Translations under genes and position numbers: made by a program
Shown: in pieces, positions 1 to 4,904 of the stretch
Position numbering within the stretch: position 1 is the first letter of the stretch
Layout: each line of letters opens with the position of its first letter
Origin: Acidimicrobiales bacterium
Lineage (GTDB): Bacteria > Actinomycetota > Acidimicrobiia > Acidimicrobiales > Palsa-688
Assembly (NCBI GenBank): GCA_030039575.1
Contig: JASHVH010000313.1
Span: forward strand, 1 to 6,443
Length of the DNA stretch: 6,443 bases
Direction: 5' to 3'
The notes under the pieces: model-generated
Told to the model about the DNA's origin: nothing
The model's database searches: none
Seen by the model: only the letters and a program-made list of their open reading frames with translations

Positions 1-2
1 TG

Positions 3-854
3 CCGGCCACCACGCCGTGGGCGGCGGGCGGTCGCCCACCGGGGGCCAACGGGCGGCCTCAGGCCGGCCGCCCCGGGGAGGCCCCGGCCCGGCCCCAGAG
101 CGCGCTGCGCCGGGCGTGGCAACGGTTCGTCACCGCGTTGGCCGCCATCGGCGCCTTTTTGGCCAAGTTCGGCGCCCTTTTGCTCAAGCTCAAGTACGTC
201 GGCCTCGTCCTGTCGATGCTGGTTTCCATCGTCGCGTACTCGCTTTTCTTCGGCTGGTCCTTCGCCGTCGGCATCGTGCTTTTGATCCTGGTGCACGAAA
301 TGGGCCATGTCATAGAGCTGCGCCGGCAAGGGGTGCCGGCGTCGGCACCGCTTTTTATCCCGTTCTTGGGCGCTTTTGTCAATATGCGGGGGAGCCCGCG
401 CAGCGCCTACCAAGAGGCCCTGTCGGGGTTGGCCGGGCCCCTCGTCGGCACCGCCGCGTCGGTGGTGGTGGCGTTCTGGGCCAACGCCACCGGTTCGAGG
501 TTCTTGATGGCCCTGGCCTTTTTCGGGTTCTTTGTGAACCTGTTCAACCTGTTGCCCATGTTGCCGCTCGACGGGGGCCGGGCCGCGGCCGCCCTCCACC
601 CCGCCTTGTGGTTGCTCGGCCTGGTGGGTCTGCTGGTCTTCGAGTTCTTCTACCCGAGCCCGGTCATCCCCATCGTCCTCATCCTGGGCGGCATCGAACT
701 GTGGCGGCGCTGGAAGTACCGCAACAGCCCGGCATCGCGCGCCTATAACGCGCTGCTCCCACAGCAGCGCCTGGCGATCGGGGCGTTCTACCTCGTCCTG
801 GTGGCGGTCACGGTCGTGGGTGCGCACGCCACCTACATCGCCCGCAGCCTCTGA
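3..854 (+). CDS. M50 (site-2 protease type) intramembrane zinc metalloprotease, 5' partial
   Basis: A polytopic membrane protein that should cut other membrane proteins within the bilayer. Numbering from the TTG at 138, the zinc-binding and catalytic HEMGH is at residues 53-57 (base 294) inside a hydrophobic segment, and the second M50 motif, LPLDGG, lies at 142-147 with D145 as third zinc ligand. About six hydrophobic segments are visible (roughly 22-38, 40-57, 92-116, 122-139, 154-188, 212-228). The segment FIPFLGAF after HExxH is typical of the bacterial site-2 proteases without PDZ domain. The frame stays open to the left edge with codons almost all ending in G or C, so I read the 45 codons before the TTG as coding: a Pro/Gly/Ala/Arg-rich, probably disordered cytoplasmic tail leading into a basic helix. 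The true start is then outside the window; TTG 138 is the fallback. The substrate is unknown. Family call is secure, start is not. Confidence 0.9.
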   Translation, partial: PATTPWAAGGRPPGANGRPQAGRPGEAPARPQSALRRAWQRFVTALAAIGAFLAKFGALLLKLKYVGLVLSMLVSIVAYSLFFGWSFAVGIVLLILVHEMGHVIELRRQGVPASAPLFIPFLGAFVNMRGSPRSAYQEALSGLAGPLVGTAASVVVAFWANATGSRFLMALAFFGFFVNLFNLLPMLPLDGGRAAAALHPALWLLGLVGLLVFEFFYPSPVIPIVLILGGIELWRRWKYRNSPASRAYNALLPQQRLAIGAFYLVLVAVTVVGAHATYIARSL

Positions 855-871
855 GCTCTCTTCGGAGCTCA
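852..871 (+). terminator. Stem-loop at the end of the M50 gene, weak terminator candidate
   Basis: A 7-bp perfect stem, TGAGCTC (852-858) with GAGCTCA (865-871), closes a 6-base loop TCTTCG. The stop codon of the protease gene forms the first three bases of the stem. It is followed by CCCCTTTCT, which is only a poor T-tract, so Rho-independent termination is uncertain. It lies in the 40-base gap before the next gene and ends 24 bases before its GTG start. Confidence 0.3.
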
Positions 872-882
872 CCCCTTTCTGC

Positions 883-888
883 CATCCT
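883..888 (+). promoter_or_regulatory. Possible -10 box (CATCCT) of the HAD-IIA gene
   Basis: The hexamer CATCCT keeps the A and final T of the actinobacterial TANNNT pattern and ends 6 bases before the GTG at 895, the distance expected if transcription starts at the start codon. There is no purine-rich Shine-Dalgarno sequence in the 20 bases before the GTG. The first position is C rather than T and no -35 is seen, so this is the weakest of the four similar sites in the window. Confidence 0.2.
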
Positions 889-894
889 CTGTAC

Positions 895-1743
895 GTGACC
901 TGGGCGCTCGACCTCGACGGTGTCGTCTGGTTGGCCGGCCGGGCCATCCCCGGGTCGGCCGAGGCCATCTCGGCCTTGCGCTCGGCCGGCCAGAGGGTGG
1001 TGTTCCTCACCAACAACTCGGGCCCGGTGGTGGCGTCCCACCTGGAAGCGCTCGCTCGGGCCGGCGTCCAGTGCCAACCGGCCGACCTGACCACTTCCGC
1101 TCAGGCGGCGGCGTCCCTCCTGCCGGCCGGGAGCCGGGCGGCGGTGGTCGGGGACGAGGGGATTAGGGAGGCGTTGGCGGCCCGAGGCGTGAAGGAAGTC
1201 GGGCCCGACCAGAGCCCCGAAGCGGTGGTAGTGGGGCGCACGGTGGAACTGGATTACTGGGCGCTGAGCGCAGCCGCCGGCGCCATCCGTGGTGGGGCGC
1301 GGTTCGTGGCCACCAATACCGACCCCACTTTCCCCACGGGCAAGGCCGCCGCGCCGGCCGGTGATGACCACGCCGGCAGAGACCGCTCGAGGCCGGGCGG
1401 GCGCGGGGCCGGGCAGGCCGGTCCGGGCGACGGGCTGGTGCCGGGGGCCGGCGCCGTGGTGGCCTTCATCGCCACCGCTTCGGGCCGCGAACCGGAGGTC
1501 GCGGGCAAGCCTCACGGTCCGATGGCGGCGCTCGTCAAGGCCCGCTACGGGGGGCTCAGCGTGGTAGTGGGGGACAGGCCCGACACCGACGGCCTTTTTG
1601 CCGTCCGCGTGGGGGCGAAGTTCGGGTTGGTGCTCTCGGGCGTCACCCGTCCGTCGGACCTCCCGGTCCACCCGGCCCCGGATTTTGTCGGGAACGACTT
1701 GTCCGCTTTGGTGAGCCAGGCGCTTGGCCCCGCCTCGGGCTGA
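895..1743 (+). CDS. HAD-IIA (NagD-like) sugar/polyol phosphatase with an inserted segment
   Basis: A 282-residue cytoplasmic phosphatase that removes phosphate from small esters through an aspartyl-phosphate. Numbered from GTG 895: motif I DLDGVVW (nucleophile D6, acid D8), motif II LTNNS (38-42), cap motif ATNTDPTFPT, motif III lysine K205 in GKP, and motif IV GDRPDTD (226-232) followed by LVLSGVT. All catalytic residues are present. The start at 895 places motif I at the N-terminus as in the family; an upstream GTG at 820 would overlap the protease gene and add residues foreign to the family. By position next to tlyA-nadK-recN it corresponds to M. tuberculosis Rv1692, reported as a glycerol-3-phosphate phosphatase; the same substrate here is inference. 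Odd feature: residues 149-179 (bases 1339-1431) are a Gly/Ala/Arg/Asp-rich insert between FPT and GLVPGAG, where relatives have only about two residues. Confidence 0.92.
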   Translation: MTWALDLDGVVWLAGRAIPGSAEAISALRSAGQRVVFLTNNSGPVVASHLEALARAGVQCQPADLTTSAQAAASLLPAGSRAAVVGDEGIREALAARGVKEVGPDQSPEAVVVGRTVELDYWALSAAAGAIRGGARFVATNTDPTFPTGKAAAPAGDDHAGRDRSRPGGRGAGQAGPGDGLVPGAGAVVAFIATASGREPEVAGKPHGPMAALVKARYGGLSVVVGDRPDTDGLFAVRVGAKFGLVLSGVTRPSDLPVHPAPDFVGNDLSALVSQALGPASG

Positions 1744-1787
1744 GGCCGGGGCGGGACGACAGGACGAAGGTGGGCGCCACTCGCCCC

Positions 1788-1803
1788 CTAGCCGCCTAGC
1801 CGC
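1788..1803. repeat. Perfect tandem duplication of an octamer (CTAGCCGC x2)
   Basis: CTAGCCGC occurs twice in direct succession at 1788-1795 and 1796-1803. It spans the stop codon of the minus-strand HAD gene (TAG read at 1798-1796) and repeats a TAG 8 bases downstream in another frame. It looks like a replication-slippage duplication in the 52-base convergent gap. That gap otherwise holds only a 5-bp stem (GGGCG 1772-1776 with CGCCC 1782-1786), too weak to call a terminator. Confidence 0.6.
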
Positions 1804-2476
1804 GGCCACCTCCGTTTGGCCCGCCCCCGAGGAGGAGGGCCGGTAACTCGGACATGTCCTTAAAAATGTAGTCGGCACCGGCCAATTTTTCCGCCGGGGT
1901 GCGGGCGGCGAAACCGAACACGGTCATGCCGGCGGCGCGGGCCGCCTGCACCCCGAACTCGGCGTCCTCCACGACCACACAGTCCTCAGGCCGGGCCCCC
2001 ATTTTCTCCGCTGCCAGCAAGAAGAGGTCGGGCGCCGGCTTGCCGTGCACCACGTCCTCGGCCCCCCACCAGTGGTCGTCGAACCGGCTCAGGAGGCCGA
2101 CGGTGGACAGTGCGAACTGGACGCGCTCCCTTCGGCCGGAGGAGGCCACGCAGTAAGCCATGCCGGCCGCATCAAGGCGGTCGAGCACCCTGTCCACCCC
2201 CGGGACCGCCTGCAGTTGCGTCCGCATCAACTCGTTCAGAGCCGTCGTGTACCGCTCCTCGAAGTCCGCCGGTAAAGGGCGGCCGATGCGTTGCTCGAGG
2301 ATGCGGCGAGTGGCCACCAGCGTCGTGCCGCGGAGCGTGTCGCCGATCTCCTCGGGTGTCATCGGGTAACCCGCGGCATCGAGGGCGCCTGCCATCGCCT
2401 CCTCCGCTAACGGTTCACTGTCGACGACCACGCCGTCATTGTCGAAGATGACCAATTTCCAAGGCGAACCGCTCAC
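1796..2476 (-). CDS. HAD-IA phosphatase, beta-phosphoglucomutase-like
   Basis: A 226-residue soluble HAD-superfamily enzyme. Numbered from GTG 2476: motif I FDNDGVVVDSE with nucleophile D12 and acid D14, a helical cap of about 70 residues (21-90), motif II VASSG (serine 112 or 113), motif III lysine K146 in HGKPAPD, and motif IV VVEDAEFGV with E170 and D171. The DSEPL stretch after motif I and the E-D motif IV are typical of the subfamily IA variant 3 enzymes (beta-phosphoglucomutase, YniC/YieH-like sugar phosphatases). I cannot name the substrate; a phosphatase is as likely as a mutase. The reading frame opens at 2524, but those 16 extra residues are Gly/Arg-rich and precede the family's usual start, so I choose the GTG at 2476, which also has a -10 box at the right distance. 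The protein ends in a Gly-rich tail. It is convergent with the HAD-IIA gene and divergent from the basic-tailed protein. Confidence 0.9.
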   Translation of the reverse strand: MSGSPWKLVIFDNDGVVVDSEPLAEEAMAGALDAAGYPMTPEEIGDTLRGTTLVATRRILEQRIGRPLPADFEERYTTALNELMRTQLQAVPGVDRVLDRLDAAGMAYCVASSGRRERVQFALSTVGLLSRFDDHWWGAEDVVHGKPAPDLFLLAAEKMGARPEDCVVVEDAEFGVQAARAAGMTVFGFAARTPAEKLAGADYIFKDMSELPALLLGGGPNGGGRG

Positions 2477-2483
2477 CCGGTCG

Positions 2484-2489
2484 ACGCTA
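2484..2489 (-). promoter_or_regulatory. -10 box (TAGCGT) for the minus-strand HAD gene
   Basis: Read on the minus strand, TAGCGT fits TANNNT and is followed by 7 bases (CGACCGG) and then the GTG at 2476, so the transcript would start at or one base before the start codon. No Shine-Dalgarno sequence lies in between. There is no recognisable -35 hexamer. Confidence 0.4.
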
Positions 2490-2547
2490 CCAGTCCTGCC
2501 GCCGCGACCGCCGGGGCTCACCACTGCACGTCAGCGATAGGGGGCCG

Positions 2548-2553
2548 TACACT
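2548..2553 (+). promoter_or_regulatory. -10 box (TACACT) for the basic-tailed protein / tlyA / nadK operon
   Basis: TACACT fits TANNNT and is followed by 7 bases (TTCGGGT) and then ATG at 2561, again predicting a leaderless transcript. A weak -35 candidate, TGCACG at 2525-2530 (three of six bases as in TTGACA), sits 17 bases upstream. The 20 bases before the ATG hold no Shine-Dalgarno sequence at usable distance. This would be the main promoter for the genes 2561-4804 and is divergent from the minus-strand HAD promoter 59 bases away. Confidence 0.45.
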
Positions 2554-2560
2554 TTCGGGT

Positions 2561-3091
2561 ATGAGCACAGAAGATGACCTGAGACACCTGGGGCAAGCAG
2601 CGGCGGCACTGGCGGGCATGGCCGCGGCGCGCGCCAAGCAGGTGGCCGAGCAACTGCTGGGCCCTCGCCCCCAGCCCCGCGAGGACCCCAAGCAGCGGGC
2701 CGGGCGCTTCGTGGAGGAGGGCAGGCACGCGGCCGCAGACGTGGTGAGCGCACTACGACGGGAGGCTTCTGTCATACTCCGCGACCTCGAGCACCTGGAA
2801 CAGACCCTGCGGGAGGGCGACGGGCACGGGGGGGCGAGCAGGCCAGGCGACCGAACCGCGACCGTGACGCCAATAGAGCGCGCCCCGGCGAAGCGCAGCG
2901 CCAGCCGGGCCACGGGGACGGCCAAGACCACCGCCAAGGCCACCAAAACCTCGGCCACCGGGAAAGCGGCGGCGACCAAGGCAGCCAAAAAGACGGCCCC
3001 CCAAGCCAAAAAGGCGACCGGGAGCAAGGCCGCGGGAGCGCGGAAGACCACCGGCGGCTCGGGTCGTTCGCCGAGCGAGGGACAGGGCTGA
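2561..3091 (+). CDS. Unrecognised protein: helical N-terminal half with Lys/Ala-rich histone H1-like tail
   Basis: A 176-residue soluble protein of unknown function. Residues 1-34 and about 44-86 are rich in Ala, Leu, Glu and Arg and should form long helices; the second, from FVEEGRHAAADVV through LEHLEQTL, has coiled-coil character. A short Gly/Asp/Arg linker follows, then from about 109 to 170 a tail made almost only of Ala, Lys, Thr, Ser and Gly with 12 lysines, four arginines and no acidic residue (pieces such as TAKTTAKATKT and TKAAKK). No signal peptide or membrane segment is seen. The same architecture (helical domain plus basic low-complexity tail) occurs in PhaF-type phasins, mycobacterial heparin-binding hemagglutinin and H1-like or HupB-like DNA-binding proteins, so binding of DNA, RNA or another polyanion is a fair inference. 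It is the first gene of the tlyA-nadK block: its TGA ends one base before the proposed tlyA start. M. tuberculosis also has a small gene (Rv1693) at this position; I cannot say whether it is related. Confidence 0.75.
   Translation: MSTEDDLRHLGQAAAALAGMAAARAKQVAEQLLGPRPQPREDPKQRAGRFVEEGRHAAADVVSALRREASVILRDLEHLEQTLREGDGHGGASRPGDRTATVTPIERAPAKRSASRATGTAKTTAKATKTSATGKAAATKAAKKTAPQAKKATGSKAAGARKTTGGSGRSPSEGQG
3077..3082 (+). promoter_or_regulatory. Shine-Dalgarno-like site (GAGGGA) before the proposed CTG start of tlyA
   Basis: GAGGGA lies 10 bases before the CTG at 3093, within the last codons of the upstream gene, and gives partial support for initiation there by translational coupling. A much better anti-Shine-Dalgarno match, AGGAGGAGG at 3102-3110, lies inside the coding sequence (it encodes the conserved Arg run) and would serve only a start at the ATC 3117 or later. 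Confidence 0.25.
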
Positions 3092-3092
3092 A

Positions 3093-3947
3093 CTGGGCGC
3101 CAGGAGGAGGCTCGACATCGAGCTTGTCCACCGGGGCCTGGCCGCAGACCGGGCGCAAGCGAGCTCGCTGGTGGCGGCAGGGCGAGTCCTCGTGGGCGGC
3201 GCCGTCGCCGCCAAGGCGTCGCGCCAGGTCAGCCCGTCGGAGGCGCTCGTCGTCCTGGGGCCCCCGCCCCGGTTCGCCAGCCGCGGCGGGGAAAAACTCG
3301 ACGCTGCTCTCGAGCACTTCGGCCTGTGCGTGACCGGCAAAGTCGCTCTCGATGCGGGCGCCTCCACAGGCGGGTTTACCGACTGCCTCCTGCAGCGGGG
3401 GGCGGCCCAGGTCGTCTCGGTCGACGTCGGCTATGGCCAGCTGCTGACCCGGCTCCGTGACGACCCCCGGGTCGAGGTCATGGAGAACGCCAACGTCCGC
3501 TACATGCGGCCCGAAGACGTGGGGGGCCGCCAGTTCGACGTCGTCGTCGCCGATTTGTCTTTTATTTCCTTGATGATGGTGTCCCAGGCGCTCCTCAGCC
3601 TGGCCAGGCCGGGGGCCGACCTGGTCGTCCTGGTGAAGCCGCAGTTCGAAGCGGGCCGGGCCATCGTGTCCAAAGGCAAGGGGGTCGTCCGGGACCCGAA
3701 GGTGTGGGCCAGCGTCCTGTGCGACGTGGCCGGCGCCTTTGAGGCCGGGGGAGCGGTGGTGGTCGGCGGGATGGCGTCGCCGCTGCTCGGCGCCGAGGGG
3801 AACGTCGAGTTCTTCCTTCACATGCGCACGGGCGGCAAGCGAGCGGTGTCGCTGGCGGCCAGTTCGTTGAGCGAGATCGCGCTGTCTGCCGAGCCGTCAA
3901 ATGGCAGCCGCGGTAAGAACAAACCGGGCGCCGGGGGGCAGGGCTAG
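3093..3947 (+). CDS. tlyA: TlyA, 16S/23S rRNA (cytidine-2'-O)-methyltransferase
   Basis: A 284-residue S-adenosylmethionine-dependent enzyme that 2'-O-methylates cytidines in 16S and 23S rRNA (C1409 and C1920, E. coli numbering, in M. tuberculosis), which makes ribosomes sensitive to capreomycin. The N-terminal S4-like RNA-binding domain (about 4-60) starts RRRLDIELVHRGLAADRAQA. An FtsJ-type Rossmann domain follows, with SAM motif DAGASTGG (87-94). The catalytic K-D-K-E tetrad is complete: K68, D154 (VVADLSFIS), K182 (LVKPQFE), E239 (GNVEFF), within one residue of the M. tuberculosis positions as I recall them. The linker between the domains reads PRFAS where M. tuberculosis has RAWVS. The start is the problem: the S4 domain is encoded upstream of the first GTG (3171), but no ATG, GTG or TTG exists in frame near its beginning. 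CTG 3093, one base after the previous stop, is the best candidate. The C-terminus (about 260-284) is a basic, Gly/Lys-rich extension. nadK follows after two bases. Confidence 0.93.
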   Translation: MGARRRLDIELVHRGLAADRAQASSLVAAGRVLVGGAVAAKASRQVSPSEALVVLGPPPRFASRGGEKLDAALEHFGLCVTGKVALDAGASTGGFTDCLLQRGAAQVVSVDVGYGQLLTRLRDDPRVEVMENANVRYMRPEDVGGRQFDVVVADLSFISLMMVSQALLSLARPGADLVVLVKPQFEAGRAIVSKGKGVVRDPKVWASVLCDVAGAFEAGGAVVVGGMASPLLGAEGNVEFFLHMRTGGKRAVSLAASSLSEIALSAEPSNGSRGKNKPGAGGQG

Positions 3948-3949
3948 CC

Positions 3950-4804
3950 GTGGCCGCCATTGGGTTCGCGCCGAACTCCGAACGCGACAGCGCCGTGGAA
4001 CTGGCCAAGTCGACGGCGGCCTGGCTCGAAGAACTGGGCCACGACACCGTGGTCCTGCCCGACCTGTCGGTTTCCCGGCCGGGGGCGGGCGGGACGGCCG
4101 GCCCCGGGGTCGAGGGGCTTGACCTTGTCGTCAGCCTGGGCGGTGACGGCACGATGTTGCGGGCGGTCGGCACCGTCCTCGGCCTCGATGTGCCCGTCCT
4201 CGGCGTGAACTTCGGGCATTTTGGCTACCTGGCCGCGGTGGAACCCGACGATTTGCGCCGTGCTGTCGAGCGTTTCCTGGCCGGGGACTGGCAGCTCGAG
4301 CGGCGCATGACCGTCGACAGCCGGATCCTCCTGACGGGGGCGAAAACCCCGCGGTACACGGCCACGGCGCTCAACGACATCACCCTGGCCCGTCCGTCCG
4401 GTATGCACACGATCAGCGCCAGCGTGGCCATAAGCGGCCGCCGGTTCCTGAGTTACGCCGCCGACGCCATGATCGTGGCCACGGCTACCGGGTCGACCGG
4501 TTACAACTTCTCGGCCCATGGGCCCATCGTGTCGCCGAAGGTGCGGTGCCTGGTCCTGACCCCTGTCGCCCCGCACATGCTGTTCGACCGAAGCCTCGTG
4601 CTCGACAGCTCCGACGAAGTTGCTTTCGAGCTCACGGGCCGCTGCCCGGCCGACCTGATCGTCGACGGCGTCCCTAGCGGCCAGCTCGACGTCGGCGAGC
4701 GGTTGATATGCGGGCCCGGCACCCACGACGCCATGCTCGTCAGCTTTGGCGCCAAGACCTTCGAGACCGTCCTCAAGAACAAGTTCCATTTGACGGACCG
4801 CTAA
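3950..4804 (+). CDS. nadK: NAD kinase
   Basis: A 284-residue cytoplasmic enzyme that phosphorylates NAD to NADP using ATP or polyphosphate, the only route to NADP. Visible motifs: SLGGDGTML with GGDGT at 64-68 (catalytic D66), VNFGHFGYL (86-94), the NE/D motif as LND (N142, D143), the glycine-rich TGSTGY at 180-185 continuing into SAHGPIVSP (usual family form SAGGPI), and VDG at 238-240 in the C-terminal beta domain. Length is normal. The GTG start lies two bases after the tlyA stop, and a G-rich stretch at 3933-3943 in the tlyA tail can act as ribosome binding site, so translation is probably coupled to tlyA. The tlyA-nadK-recN order is standard in Actinomycetota; no functional reason for the pairing is visible in the sequence. 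Confidence 0.96.
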   Translation: MAAIGFAPNSERDSAVELAKSTAAWLEELGHDTVVLPDLSVSRPGAGGTAGPGVEGLDLVVSLGGDGTMLRAVGTVLGLDVPVLGVNFGHFGYLAAVEPDDLRRAVERFLAGDWQLERRMTVDSRILLTGAKTPRYTATALNDITLARPSGMHTISASVAISGRRFLSYAADAMIVATATGSTGYNFSAHGPIVSPKVRCLVLTPVAPHMLFDRSLVLDSSDEVAFELTGRCPADLIVDGVPSGQLDVGERLICGPGTHDAMLVSFGAKTFETVLKNKFHLTDR

Positions 4805-4868
4805 TCATGGGGCCCGCCGGCCTACGTGACAAGGAGAGGGCGCCGGTCCTGCTCGGCATTGCCCCATA

Positions 4869-4891
4869 CCCGCTCCTCCGCAGAGAGCGGG
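4869..4891 (+). promoter_or_regulatory. Inverted repeat upstream of recN, possible operator or hairpin
   Basis: CCCGCTC (4869-4875) and GAGCGGG (4885-4891) form a perfect 7-bp inverted repeat around a 9-base centre. It ends one base before the proposed recN -10 box and covers the place where a -35 would be, a position suited to a repressor. It is not followed by a T-tract, so it is a poor terminator for the upstream operon. The rest of the 100-base spacer (4805-4904) shows no LexA-type box of the GAAC-N4-GTTC kind. Confidence 0.4.
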
Positions 4892-4892
4892 C

Positions 4893-4898
4893 TATGGT
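4893..4898 (+). promoter_or_regulatory. -10 box (TATGGT) for recN
   Basis: TATGGT fits TANNNT and ends 6 bases before the recN ATG at 4905, so transcription would begin at the start codon. Only a short AGG, two bases from the ATG, lies in between, too close for a Shine-Dalgarno sequence. This suggests recN can be transcribed apart from nadK, as expected for a DNA-damage gene. Confidence 0.45.
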
Positions 4899-4904
4899 CA
4901 GGCC

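Noticed and set aside
820..894. Upstream GTG (820) as start of the HAD-IIA gene
   Set aside because: It would overlap the protease gene by 35 bases and add 25 residues before motif I that the family does not have; GTG 895 gives the normal N-terminus.
1330..1440. A frameshift or pseudogene explanation for the HAD-IIA insert
   Set aside because: The insert keeps the frame, the alternative frames give stops or unrelated sequence, and conserved motifs continue on both sides in the same frame.
1744..1787. Bidirectional terminator in the convergent gap
   Set aside because: Only a 5-bp stem (GGGCG/CGCCC) or a longer-range 6-bp pairing is visible, with no T-tract on either strand.
808..1878. Long minus-strand open frame (356 codons) opposite the HAD-IIA gene
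   Set aside because: It lies antisense to a gene with all HAD motifs, its translation is Arg/Gly/Pro/His-rich without any recognisable domain, and such stop-free antisense frames are expected at this GC content.
2477..2524. Upstream GTG starts (2524, 2521) for the minus-strand HAD gene
   Set aside because: The added residues are Gly/Arg-rich and not family-like, and the -10 box at 2489-2484 would lie inside the coding region; GTG 2476 fits better.
3124..3333. Small plus-strand frame starting at TTG 3124, 14 bases after AGGAGGAGG
   Set aside because: It is out of frame with TlyA, the product is Trp/Arg/Ser-rich without a known domain, and it overlaps the S4 and linker coding region.
2772..3821. 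Minus-strand open frame of 349 codons opposite the basic-tailed gene and tlyA
   Set aside because: It spans two well-supported plus-strand genes and has no family motif; the repetitive stretch in it is the mirror of the Lys/Ala-rich tail.
3944..4789. Minus-strand open frame of 281 codons opposite nadK
   Set aside because: It mirrors nadK almost end to end; the composition (His/Gly/Arg-rich) and lack of motifs show it is a shadow.
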